Source of the DNA: Alistipes sp.
GTDB lineage: Bacteria; Bacteroidota; Bacteroidia; Bacteroidales; Rikenellaceae
DNA length: 64,000 nucleotides
Assembly: GCA_020026415.1 (NCBI GenBank)
Contig: JAHHQL010000001.1
Span: forward strand, 124,001 to 188,000
Direction of reading: 5' to 3'
Shown here: positions 8,138 to 16,743 of the stretch, one piece after another
Position numbering within the stretch: the stretch's first letter is position 1
Layout: every line of letters starts with the position of its first letter
Made by a program: the position numbers and the translations under genes
The notes under the pieces: model-generated
Database searches by the model: none
What the model was told of the DNA's origin: nothing
What the model saw: the letters and a program-made list of their open reading frames with translations, nothing else

Positions 8138-9943
8138 TTATTGTTGGATCTTTACTAATTGGGTGCGATAGGCACTCAGAATCTTCGATTTGGAGATGAA
8201 GCCCATGTAACGACCCTGTTTATCGACCACGGGAAGTATCCACGTGTTCTTGTCCTCGAATTTTTCCATGACGCTCTGGATGGATTCGTGCAGGAGAATC
8301 TTGTCGGGAGCGGGGATCATGTAGTTGGAGATCTGACGGCCGTATTTTTCGCTCTTGAACATATCCTCGCGCAGGTCGTCCAATTGAACGATGCCCAGCA
8401 GATAACCGAAATTGTCGATCACGGGGAATATGTTGCGGTGGGTCGTCGAGATGATGTTCACGATGTCACCCAGCGTGAAGTTGGGTTTGATGCGCAGGAA
8501 GTCCGACTCCATCAGATCGTCCAGATTCAGGAAGACCAAGACCGACTGATCCTTGTTATGGGTCAGAAGTTCGCCGCTCTTGCGCAGTTTCTTGGTGTAG
8601 ATCGAATCGGGGTCGAGGTAGTAATCGACCGTAAACGAGATGCAGGCGGTGATCATCAGCGGGATGAAGAGTTCGTAACCCTTCGAGAGTTCCGCGATGA
8701 GGAAAATCGAGGTCAGCGGTGCGTTCATCACGCCTGCCATCACGCCCGCCATGCCGACCAGCGTAAACGATGCCACCGACACCTGCCATTGGAATATTTC
8801 GGGAAAATACGAGGCCAGCATGTTGCAGATCAACGCCAGCGTGGCACCCGTAAATGCACCGACGAACAGCGACGGGGCAAACGTACCGCCCACACCGCCC
8901 GCGGCATTGGTCGAGGCCATGGTGATGACCTTGAAGAACATCGTGGCGATGACGAAGATCAGCACAACCCAATCGACTTCGCGGAAACGGTAGAACAGCG
9001 TGTTTTCGAAGAGGTGTTCGGGGTGTCCCTTCATCAGCGACATGAATCCTTCGTAACCCTCGCCGTACAACGGAGGAAAGATGAAGATCAGAATACCGAG
9101 AATCAAACCGCCAGCCAGCCATTTCTGATATTGCGATGGAATGCCCGCAAAGTAGCGGACGATGCGCCCGTTCATCGAGGTGAAATACCACGACATCAGA
9201 CCGCAGGCCACGCCCAACAGGATGAAGAGCGGAATCTGCCACAACTCGAACGAGTCGGCCTCGGACAGCGTCACGGCGATGATCGGGTCGAAACCGCGCA
9301 TCGTAAAGGCGATGGTCGTGGCGGTGATCGATGCGATCAGAAGCGGGATGACCGATCCGGAGGTGATGTCGAGCATGAGGATCTCCAGCACGAACACCAC
9401 TCCCGTGATGGGGGCTTTGAAGATGGCGGCCAGCGCGGCACCCGCACCGCAACAGAGCAGGAGGGTGGTGTTGCGGTAGTTCATGCGTGCCAGTCGGCCG
9501 ATGTTCGATCCGATGGCGGCACCCGTCAGCACAATAGGAGCCTCAGGCCCGACCGATCCGCCGAATCCGATGGTGGTGGCACCGCCCACGATCGACGTCC
9601 ACATGTTGTGGCGTGCGATGCGCGAGTCGCGGCGCGACATGGCGTACAACACGCGTGTCACACCTTCGGAGATGTTATCGCGCACGATGTACTTGACGAA
9701 CAGGGTCGCCAGAATGATGCCCACCGCCGGGTAGAACAGCAGCAGGAAGTGAGCCGTATCCACCGGAAACCAGTGGGTCAGTCCGCCCTTGATGGCGTAG
9801 AGCAGCAGTTCGAAAAAATAGGTCCCGAACCCGGCGAGCAAACCGACAATACCGGCCAGAATCATCATGGTCTGGTTGTTGCTCAGTTTGCGGGTCGTTC
9901 TCAGGAATAATTTGTAAATGTATTCGGTAAACGGAAGTTGCAT
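8138..9943 (-). CDS. CLC-type chloride channel/transporter with C-terminal CBS pair
   Basis: A 601-residue membrane protein of the ClC family. The anion-pathway motif GSVGPEAP carries the gating glutamate, and GGVGGTFAPSLF is the second conserved pore motif. About ten membrane helices occupy residues 25-440. Residues about 465-595 hold two CBS domains (FLRIKPNFTLGDIVNIIS and DKILLHESIQSVMEKFED), which in the family bind adenine nucleotides and regulate gating. Whether it is a Cl-/H+ exchanger or a channel cannot be read here. It is the first gene of an operon with the PAS protein and the small membrane protein; trpS ends 48 bp upstream on the same strand. Confidence 0.93.
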   Translation of the reverse strand: MQLPFTEYIYKLFLRTTRKLSNNQTMMILAGIVGLLAGFGTYFFELLLYAIKGGLTHWFPVDTAHFLLLFYPAVGIILATLFVKYIVRDNISEGVTRVLYAMSRRDSRIARHNMWTSIVGGATTIGFGGSVGPEAPIVLTGAAIGSNIGRLARMNYRNTTLLLCCGAGAALAAIFKAPITGVVFVLEILMLDITSGSVIPLLIASITATTIAFTMRGFDPIIAVTLSEADSFELWQIPLFILLGVACGLMSWYFTSMNGRIVRYFAGIPSQYQKWLAGGLILGILIFIFPPLYGEGYEGFMSLMKGHPEHLFENTLFYRFREVDWVVLIFVIATMFFKVITMASTNAAGGVGGTFAPSLFVGAFTGATLALICNMLASYFPEIFQWQVSVASFTLVGMAGVMAGVMNAPLTSIFLIAELSKGYELFIPLMITACISFTVDYYLDPDSIYTKKLRKSGELLTHNKDQSVLVFLNLDDLMESDFLRIKPNFTLGDIVNIISTTHRNIFPVIDNFGYLLGIVQLDDLREDMFKSEKYGRQISNYMIPAPDKILLHESIQSVMEKFEDKNTWILPVVDKQGRYMGFISKSKILSAYRTQLVKIQQ

Positions 9944-9991
9944 GGATTTTGGACGAAATTTCGGGGTTGGGGGATTCAGTCGGACAAAATC

Positions 9992-11122
9992 TTATTCGCG
10001 GGCTTTTTCGGCGAAGTGACGAGCCTGTTCGTCGATGAGTGTCTGATCCGAGAAGTAGTTGATCTTCATGGCCGAGCGTACCTCATCCAGCGTCTGGGCG
10101 GCCGTCTTGCGAGCCTCTTCCGAACCGCGTTTCAGAATGTCATAGACCTCCTGAATGCGGCCTTCGTAGTATTTGCGGCGTTCGCGGATCGGGTCGAGTG
10201 TTTCGTTCAAGACGTTGATCAGGAGTTTTTTGACCTTCACGTCACCCAGACCGCCGCGTTTGTAGTGTGCCTTCATGTCGTCAAGGGTGGCGTAGTCGGG
10301 CGCATATTTTGCCATATGCTCCGGACGGCAGAATGCGTCGAGGTAGGTGAATACGATGTTCCCCTCGACCTGACCGGGATCCTCCACGCGCAGGTGGTTC
10401 GGATCGGTGTACATGCCCATGACCTTTTTCTTGACCTCGGCGGCGGTGTCGGACAGATAGATGCAGTTGCCGAGCGATTTCGACATCTTGGCCTTGCCGT
10501 CCGTACCCGGCAGACGCAGACAGGCGGCATTGTCCGGCAACAGAATTTCGGGTTCGACGAGTACCTCGTCATAAACCGAATTGAATTTGTGGACGATCTC
10601 GCGCGTCTGCTCGATCATCGGTTCCTGATCCTCACCGGCGGGAACGGTCGTGGCCTTGAATGCCGTGATGTCGGCAGCCTGACTGATCGGGTAGGTGAAG
10701 AAGCCCGTGGGAATGCCCTGACGCTGCTGGGAGTCGCCTTCGGTGGTGTTTTCCGAGAAACCGCGCAGGGTGATCTCGGCCTTGACGGTCGGGTTGCGCT
10801 GCAAGCGTTGTACCGTCACGAGGTTCATGTAGTAGAATGCCAACTCACACAATTCGGGAATCTGCGACTGGATGAACAATACGGATTTCTGCGGATCAAG
10901 ACCTGCCGAAAGGTAGTCCAAAGCCACCTCGATGATGTTCTGACGTACTTTTTCCGGATTGTCGGCGTTGTCGGTCAGTGCCTGTGCATCGGCAATCATG
11001 ATGAATATGCGATCGAACTGACCGGACTCCTGCAATTCGACGCGGCGGCGCAACGAACCCACATAATGACCCAGATGAAGTCTGCCCGTCGGACGGTCGC
11101 CCGTAAGAATGATTTTTCCCAT
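9992..11122 (-). CDS. trpS: Tryptophan--tRNA ligase
   Basis: Class I aminoacyl-tRNA synthetase charging tRNA-Trp. The HIGH-type motif appears as GRLHLGHYVGS close to the N-terminus and the KMSKS motif as AKMSKSLGNCIYL. I choose the ATG at 11122 (376 residues), since it places the first beta strand (GKIILTGDRPTG) at the normal position; the reading frame is open for 27 more codons upstream, but these look non-coding. A TATCTTTG promoter box lies about 40 bases upstream of this start. The length is slightly above the usual 330-350. Confidence 0.95.
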   Translation of the reverse strand: MGKIILTGDRPTGRLHLGHYVGSLRRRVELQESGQFDRIFIMIADAQALTDNADNPEKVRQNIIEVALDYLSAGLDPQKSVLFIQSQIPELCELAFYYMNLVTVQRLQRNPTVKAEITLRGFSENTTEGDSQQRQGIPTGFFTYPISQAADITAFKATTVPAGEDQEPMIEQTREIVHKFNSVYDEVLVEPEILLPDNAACLRLPGTDGKAKMSKSLGNCIYLSDTAAEVKKKVMGMYTDPNHLRVEDPGQVEGNIVFTYLDAFCRPEHMAKYAPDYATLDDMKAHYKRGGLGDVKVKKLLINVLNETLDPIRERRKYYEGRIQEVYDILKRGSEEARKTAAQTLDEVRSAMKINYFSDQTLIDEQARHFAEKARE

Positions 11123-11160
11123 TTTATTTTTTTTGTTTTGATTAAATTCGATATAATTCA

Positions 11161-11168
11161 CAAAGATA
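11161..11168 (-). promoter_or_regulatory. Candidate -7 element of trpS
   Basis: On the minus strand this reads TATCTTTG, matching TAnnTTTG, with a predicted start near 11155 and a leader of about 30 nt. No clear -33 TTTG was found. Confidence 0.5.
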
Positions 11169-11204
11169 GCATTTTTTATGGGAATACCGAGTATTTTTCG
11201 CATC

Positions 11205-11903
11205 TCATTTTCGAGCCTTGGAGCGAAGCGCGCGGATTGTCTCGCGGGTCGGGGCGTCGATGCGGAGCGATTCGGTGATTTTCTGAAGTGCTTTCCGATA
11301 AGTTTCTAAAGGAAGCGGACAGTCGTGAGAAAGCCACGGAAGCATCCTTTGGGGAAAATGAATGAACGCCTCACAGACCGCCCACGCAATGCCCGTCTGC
11401 ACATAATAATCCGTTTGGCGGATTGTGGAATAGATGCGCAGAAGATCGTCCAAATGTTCTTCGTCCGTAAAGTTGCGCATGGCCGTTATCACCGCAAAAC
11501 GTACTTCAAACGGTTTCCGGCTTTGAAAACAGGGTTGTATGAACGGCCACCATGCACTGCGTTCGGCTTTAGGAAGCCGCGGACAGAACGAATCGCATAC
11601 CGACCAGTTGGTGATGTGCGGAACGAATCGTGCGGTATGTTGTTGGCGGTTTATGATCGGCAGGCGGGTGTAGCCGATCACCATGCCCCAGAGCATCACT
11701 TCCTCGAAACAAAGCGGATCGTGGCGGTGTTCCATCTCCGTGAGCCACTCTCCGCCTTTGTCGCGGGCGATTTGTCGGGCGAGCAGGCGCAATTGGGGCA
11801 GACGCACGCCGATCATGCGCTCGGCGTTGGGTATGAGCGGTGCGGCGAAATCGCGGTAGGCGATGTCCTGCAACGCAAAGAGTTTTTCACGAAGCGATTC
11901 CAT
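11205..11903 (-). CDS. AlkD-type DNA alkylation repair protein
   Basis: A 232-residue all-helical protein of the AlkD/HEAT-like DNA glycosylase family, which excises N3- and N7-alkylpurines. Visible family features are GVRLPQLRLLARQIARD near the N-terminus, the region with CFEEVMLWGMVIGY, and NWSVCDSFCPRL (the WxxxD region lining the active site). The ATG at 11903 is chosen because it gives the standard family length and start (MESLREKLFALQ); the longer open frame upstream crosses the promoter region. A TACCTTTG box sits about 30 bases upstream. It lies upstream of trpS on the same strand with an 80-bp gap. Confidence 0.85.
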   Translation of the reverse strand: MESLREKLFALQDIAYRDFAAPLIPNAERMIGVRLPQLRLLARQIARDKGGEWLTEMEHRHDPLCFEEVMLWGMVIGYTRLPIINRQQHTARFVPHITNWSVCDSFCPRLPKAERSAWWPFIQPCFQSRKPFEVRFAVITAMRNFTDEEHLDDLLRIYSTIRQTDYYVQTGIAWAVCEAFIHFPQRMLPWLSHDCPLPLETYRKALQKITESLRIDAPTRETIRALRSKARK

Positions 11904-11931
11904 TTTTTTGGGGGGAATATTAAAATACATC

Positions 11932-11939
11932 CAAAGGTA
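11932..11939 (-). promoter_or_regulatory. Candidate -7 element of the AlkD-type gene
   Basis: Reads TACCTTTG on the minus strand, an exact TAnnTTTG match, 29 bases upstream of the chosen start codon. Confidence 0.5.
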
Positions 11940-11981
11940 CGAAATATTTCGGTTATGGTGGAAAATGAACGCGGAATTTAG

Positions 11982-11989
11982 TATATTTG
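11982..11989 (+). promoter_or_regulatory. Candidate -7 element of the GNAT gene
   Basis: TATATTTG matches TAnnTTTG, about 67 bases before the ATG at 12056. The -33 region is not convincing. Confidence 0.45.
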
Positions 11990-12055
11990 TGTATCGGATT
12001 GAAATTTGTCGGAGGAGGAAGGAAATGCCGTCCGGCAAACCAATAAATTTTGAGG

Positions 12056-12493
12056 ATGGATTTTTCAATAAAAAGGCAAACCGAACCCTCGGAGGCTCTT
12101 TCGGAAGCGTTCGCGCACTTGATGCCGCAACTCTCGCCCCGATTGGGAGCACCGGGCAAAGAGGCGGTCGGACGGCTCCTGAAATCGCCTTCCGCAGCAC
12201 TTTTTACGGCAGAGGAAGGAGAACGCATTTTGGGGATGCTGACCTTGGTGTGGTACGATGTCCCGTCGGGACGCAAGGCATGGATCGAGGATGTGGTGGT
12301 GGATGAAGCGGCACGCGGTCGGGGTATCGGTCGCTCCTTGGTGGAGGCGGCTTTGACGTGCGCCGGGGAGCAGGGGGTCGAAAAACTCATGCTCACCTCA
12401 TCCGAACGACGCAAGGCGGCACATGCACTCTACCGCCGAATGGGGTTCGAGGTGGCCGAAACGACATTGTTTGTACATAAACCAATAAAATAG
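12056..12493 (+). CDS. GNAT family N-acetyltransferase
   Basis: A 145-residue acetyl-CoA-dependent acetyltransferase. The acetyl-CoA pyrophosphate loop is clear as VVVDEAARGRGIGRSLV (R/Q-x-x-G-x-G/A pattern), preceded by the beta4 strand AWIEDVVV and followed by the C-terminal AAHALYRRMGFEV. The substrate cannot be inferred. The ATG at 12056 is preferred; an in-frame TTG two codons upstream is possible. The AsmA-family gene follows after 6 bases and is probably co-transcribed. Confidence 0.88.
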   Translation: MDFSIKRQTEPSEALSEAFAHLMPQLSPRLGAPGKEAVGRLLKSPSAALFTAEEGERILGMLTLVWYDVPSGRKAWIEDVVVDEAARGRGIGRSLVEAALTCAGEQGVEKLMLTSSERRKAAHALYRRMGFEVAETTLFVHKPIK

Positions 12494-12499
12494 AAAACT

Positions 12500-15160
12500 A
12501 TGGGAAAGAGATGGAAAGTGGTGACGATGACCCTCGTCATTTTTTGCGTTGTCTTTTTTGTGGGCGTGCCTTTGTTGCTGAAGGGCAAAATCGGCGACAT
12601 CGTAAGGTACGAGGCCGACAGGATGCTTACGGCAAAATTGGAGTTTGCCGATTTGAATCTCAGCCTTTTGAGACACTTCCCGAATGCCTCCGTAGAACTC
12701 GACGAATTGAGCCTGACGGGTGGTACGGAGCCTTTCGAGGGCGATACGATTGTGGCTGCCGACCGCATCGAAGTGGTTGTAAACCTCATGTCGCTGTTCG
12801 GGGATGATGGTCTGGAGATCACGAAGGTTTTCCTGAAACGTCCCGTCGTGCAGGCTGAGAAGACCGCCGAAGGCAAGGTCAATTGGGATGTGATGGCTCC
12901 GTCGGACGAACCCGCGAAAGAGGAGCCCGAAGAGGAATCCGCGTCGGACGGATCGTTCCGCATGCAGGTGCGCGATTTCCGTTTGGAGGATGCCCGGATC
13001 CGCTATCGTGACGATTCGGTGCGTATGGCGTTCGAGACCGATCCGCTGTCATTGCGACTGAGCGGTGATCTGTCGGCCGATCTGACCGGTCTCAAACTGA
13101 AACTTGAGGCGCGGAAGATGTCGTTTGTGTCGGGCGGAATCAAACTCTTGAACCGCACCAATGCCGAGATCGACGCCGATATTGTCGCCGATTTGAAGAA
13201 CGGCAAATTCACCCTGTCGGACAACAGATTCCGTCTGAACAGCATCGAATTGAGCATGGACGGCTGGGTCGAGATCGCGGAGAATGCCGTGAAGATGGAT
13301 CTCAAGGCAGGGTGCGACAAGGTGATGTTCAAGGATGTGCTGTCGCTCGTGCCGGCATTCTATACGCGCGATTTCCGCGACCTTACGGCAGGCGGTTCGC
13401 TGACGATGAACCTCTGGGCAAAGGGCGAACTTACGGACAAGACCCTCCCGCAGTTTGAACTTACGACCCATGTCAAGGAGGGCAGTTTCCGCTATGCGTC
13501 GCTGCCGAAGGCCGTGACGGACATCAACCTTGCCTTGAAGGTGTCGAATCCGGGCGGCAAGATGGATCGCACGGAGGTGAACCTTTCGAAATTCGGCTTG
13601 GCGGTGGATGAAAACAAGTTGCAGGCATCGCTCTATGCCACCAACCTGTTGAGTGATCCTTATGTGCGTGTTGCGTTCGATGGCGTGATTGATCTGGGTA
13701 CGGTCAAGATGGTCTATCCGTTGAAGGAGGACGAGAACCTTGAGGGGCGCATCACGGCCGATCTGAAATTATCGGGCAGCAAGTCTTCGATCGACAAGCA
13801 ACTCTACGAAAAGTTGGGTGCCGAAGGCCGGTTCACGGTTGAGGGAGTCAATGTGCAGATGGAGAATCTGCCTCAGGTGAAGATCACCCGCGCTGCCGCC
13901 GGCATCACCCCCGAAGCAATGACACTCGGCGAGTTTGATGCCGAGGTGGGGCACAGCAACGTGTCGGCCAATGGCCGTTTGTCGGGTTATCTGAGATACC
14001 TGTTGCGAGGCGATATGCTTTCGGGTCGCCTGTATGTGAAGTCGGATCTGTTGGATCTCAATGAGTTCATGTCGTCGGCAGAAGAGCCTGCGGAAGAATC
14101 CGGAGAGGAGACGGAAACCGTGGAGGAGGTTCAGCCCGCTTCGGTGATTGTCGTCCCGAAGAACCTCGATTTGTCGCTCTCGACCGATCTGAAGGAGATC
14201 CGCATGCAGAAGATGACCATCACGAACGCCGGTGGCGAGATGGCCGTCCGTGGCGGTGTCCTTTCGCTGAACGGACTGCGCATGAACGTATTCGAGGGAT
14301 CGGCCAAGGCATCGGGCAGTTATTCGACCGTCAATCCCGACACCCCGATGGTCGATATGTCGCTGTCGTTTACGGATGCTTCGTTCAAGAAAACTTTCGA
14401 GGAGTTGGATATGGTACAGAAACTTGTTCCCGTGTTCGAGCAGACGGGCGGAAACTATTCGCTCTCTGCCACGCTCTCGACACAGTTGGATCTCCACATG
14501 GCTCCCGTACTCAATACCTTGAATGCTTCGGGTGAGATCAGTTCCAAGAACATCGAGATTCATCAGTTGAAGGCCTTCGAGCAAATGTCAAAATTGCTCA
14601 AGAACGATAAGTTGAGCCGCATTGAGGCGCGTGACGTGCGCATCAAGTTTGCAGTTAAGGACGGACGCATCCACACCCAGCCCTTCGATTTGAAGATGGG
14701 CGGCGTGAAGATCAACCTGTCGGGTTCGACGGGTCTGGATCAGACGATCGACTACGTGGCTCGTGTAAGTGTTTCGGGCGACAAGACGATTCCCGTAACC
14801 ATCGGCGGTACATTCTCCGATCCGAAACTCGGATTGGATGTCAAGGGCGCGATCGAAGATGCCGTCAAGGGGGAGGCCTACGACAAACTCAACGACCTGA
14901 CAGGCGGTAAACTGCCGTCGCGGGATGTGGAGGAGCGTGCCGCACAGATCCGTGAGCAGGCCAAGAAAGCCGGTGACAAGTTGATCATCGCGGCGCAGAA
15001 ACAGCGTCAGAACATGATCGACAAGACCGAAGGCAAGAAGAAATTCCAGCAGAAACTGGCCGAAAAGGCGGGTGACAAACTCGTCGAGGAGGCCGAGGCT
15101 CAAGCAGCCAAACTGATGGAGGAGGCCGAACGGAAAATCGAGAAGATGAAGGCCGAATAA
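12500..15160 (+). CDS. AsmA-family envelope protein
   Basis: An 886-residue protein anchored by one N-terminal membrane helix (residues about 8-28). It is followed by the AsmA N-terminal pattern (FADLNLSLLRHFPNASVELDEL) and a long repetitive beta-rich body. An acidic linker occurs near residues 530-548. An AsmA_2-like C-terminal region (VKINLSGSTGLDQTIDYV) follows, and the protein ends in a charged coiled-coil of about 90 residues rich in Lys/Glu/Ala. Related proteins are thought to bridge inner and outer membranes and move phospholipids, which suggests a role in outer membrane maintenance. Six bases behind the GNAT gene; a terminator follows. Confidence 0.85.
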   Translation: MGKRWKVVTMTLVIFCVVFFVGVPLLLKGKIGDIVRYEADRMLTAKLEFADLNLSLLRHFPNASVELDELSLTGGTEPFEGDTIVAADRIEVVVNLMSLFGDDGLEITKVFLKRPVVQAEKTAEGKVNWDVMAPSDEPAKEEPEEESASDGSFRMQVRDFRLEDARIRYRDDSVRMAFETDPLSLRLSGDLSADLTGLKLKLEARKMSFVSGGIKLLNRTNAEIDADIVADLKNGKFTLSDNRFRLNSIELSMDGWVEIAENAVKMDLKAGCDKVMFKDVLSLVPAFYTRDFRDLTAGGSLTMNLWAKGELTDKTLPQFELTTHVKEGSFRYASLPKAVTDINLALKVSNPGGKMDRTEVNLSKFGLAVDENKLQASLYATNLLSDPYVRVAFDGVIDLGTVKMVYPLKEDENLEGRITADLKLSGSKSSIDKQLYEKLGAEGRFTVEGVNVQMENLPQVKITRAAAGITPEAMTLGEFDAEVGHSNVSANGRLSGYLRYLLRGDMLSGRLYVKSDLLDLNEFMSSAEEPAEESGEETETVEEVQPASVIVVPKNLDLSLSTDLKEIRMQKMTITNAGGEMAVRGGVLSLNGLRMNVFEGSAKASGSYSTVNPDTPMVDMSLSFTDASFKKTFEELDMVQKLVPVFEQTGGNYSLSATLSTQLDLHMAPVLNTLNASGEISSKNIEIHQLKAFEQMSKLLKNDKLSRIEARDVRIKFAVKDGRIHTQPFDLKMGGVKINLSGSTGLDQTIDYVARVSVSGDKTIPVTIGGTFSDPKLGLDVKGAIEDAVKGEAYDKLNDLTGGKLPSRDVEERAAQIREQAKKAGDKLIIAAQKQRQNMIDKTEGKKKFQQKLAEKAGDKLVEEAEAQAAKLMEEAERKIEKMKAE

Positions 15161-15180
15161 CTTCGCTTCAGAATACGAAA

Positions 15181-15219
15181 AGAGGTGTCACCCGAAATGG
15201 GGCGACACCTCTTTTTTTA
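15181..15219. terminator. Terminator between AsmA-family and MATE genes
   Basis: Stem AGAGGTGTC (15181-15189) with GACACCTCT (15204-15212), followed by seven Ts; A-rich on the other side, so it can serve both convergent genes. Confidence 0.88.
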
Positions 15220-15230
15220 TCGAATCCGTT

Positions 15231-16550
15231 TCAGGCGGCTCGGCGGAACAGAGACTCCATGCGATGCGTGAAGATGAACTGCATGATGCCTCGCACGACC
15301 ATAAACGACACGAACGCAAACCACAGGGCGTTGTTGCCGATGACGTAGTGCAGGATGAAATAGGCGGAGAAGTACCATGCCGTGGACCACAACATCGACT
15401 TGCGCATGACGCGGGTCTCGGTGGCACCGACCATCATGCCGTCCATGATGAACGGAACGATACCCGCAACGGGGATGATGATGACCCAACCCACATAGTG
15501 GCTTGCCGTGGCGATGATGGTCGGCGTATCGGGCTGATCGCCGACAAACAACTCTAAAATGTCATGCCAGAACAAGACATAAACCGTCACAAATCCCACG
15601 GCCAGAACCACGCCCCACAGAATACATTTCTTCATGGCTTCTTTCAATCGGGGCAGATTCCGCGCACCGATAAAACGACCCGTGAGAGCCTCGGCGGCAT
15701 AGGCAAAACCGTCGCTCATGTAGGAGAACAGCGTGAAGAGTTGCAGCAGAAGGGTGTTTACCGCCAAGAGGTTTTTGTCATCCATGTGTGCCGAGATGCC
15801 TGTGAAGAACGTGTAAACCGCCACGATGCAGAACGTGCGCACGATGATGTCACCGTTAATCTTGAAATACTCCTTGAGGGGCTGGAGATCCAACGCCCGT
15901 TTCCAATTGATGGCGGTCAGTTGGTGGCGGTAGAAGATCCACAGAAGCGAGATGGAAAGCGCAACACCCGTCCACTGGGCGATGACCGAGGCGTAGGCGA
16001 TGCCGACAATACCCAAATCCAACCCGAAGGCGAACCACAGGGAGCAACCCATGTGGATGAGGTTTACGGTGATGGCCGTGAACATCGGGATGTAGGCGTT
16101 CTGCATACCCGTGTACCAGCCGTTGAAGCCGAACAGGAGGATTCCCGCGGGGATTGCCCAGATGCGGGTGTAGAAGTAGGCACGGGTCATTTCGCCGCCG
16201 TTCATTGCCCACAGGGCGATTTCGCCGACGGGGTACTGTATTGCAAGCATAACGACTCCCATTGCCAGCGCAACGCCCACGGCACGCACCAGCATGTCGG
16301 TGCATTCGGCGAAGTCGCCCCGCCCGAAGGCCTGCGCCGTGAGGCCGCTCGTACCCATGCGGATGAACGAGGTGTTCCAGTAGATGAAGTTGAAGATCTG
16401 CACGCCGATGGCGAGTGCACCGATCGTTGCGGCCGTGTCCGAGCCCCAGTGGCCCGCGATGGCCGTGGACACGATACCCATCAGCGGCACCGTGATGTTC
16501 GATACGGTGTTGGGTACGGCCAGACGAATGATTTCGCGATTCATGTTCAT
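15231..16550 (-). CDS. MATE family efflux transporter (DinF-like)
   Basis: A 439-residue integral membrane protein with about 12 hydrophobic helices. The start NREIIRLAVPNTVSNITVPL and the segment FIRMGTSGLTAQAFGRGD are typical of the DinF branch of the MATE superfamily, which exports drugs or metabolites in exchange for Na+ or H+. Two start codons (16550 and 16544) are equally likely; the TATCTTTG box at 16558-16565 lies so close that the mRNA would be nearly leaderless with the first. Monocistronic, convergent with the AsmA-family gene. The substrate is unknown. Confidence 0.9.
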   Translation of the reverse strand: MNMNREIIRLAVPNTVSNITVPLMGIVSTAIAGHWGSDTAATIGALAIGVQIFNFIYWNTSFIRMGTSGLTAQAFGRGDFAECTDMLVRAVGVALAMGVVMLAIQYPVGEIALWAMNGGEMTRAYFYTRIWAIPAGILLFGFNGWYTGMQNAYIPMFTAITVNLIHMGCSLWFAFGLDLGIVGIAYASVIAQWTGVALSISLLWIFYRHQLTAINWKRALDLQPLKEYFKINGDIIVRTFCIVAVYTFFTGISAHMDDKNLLAVNTLLLQLFTLFSYMSDGFAYAAEALTGRFIGARNLPRLKEAMKKCILWGVVLAVGFVTVYVLFWHDILELFVGDQPDTPTIIATASHYVGWVIIIPVAGIVPFIMDGMMVGATETRVMRKSMLWSTAWYFSAYFILHYVIGNNALWFAFVSFMVVRGIMQFIFTHRMESLFRRAA

Positions 16551-16678
16551 ACGGGCGCAAAGATACGAAATTCCCCACGGCCGACGGCTTCCGATCCGTG
16601 ATTTTTTCTCCGGAGACGGCCTGATGCGGGAAGATTGATTGCGAAAATTGCGTTTTGCATTGATTTATAGGGGACAAG

Positions 16679-16711
16679 TTGTGAAAATCCGAAAAAAAAG
16701 ATATACCTTTG
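16679..16711 (+). promoter_or_regulatory. Promoter of the pseudouridine synthase gene
   Basis: GTTG near 16678-16681 serves as an imperfect -33 element and TACCTTTG at 16704-16711 as an exact -7 element, about 30 bases before the start codon. Confidence 0.6.
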
Positions 16712-16743
16712 CATCTGCAATTTTAATCTATTTGAGATAAACT

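Noticed and set aside
8159..9910. Open frame of about 580 codons on the plus strand opposite the CLC gene
   Set aside because: The translation is rich in His, Arg, Gln and Asp in a way typical of antisense of membrane proteins; the CLC frame explains the region.
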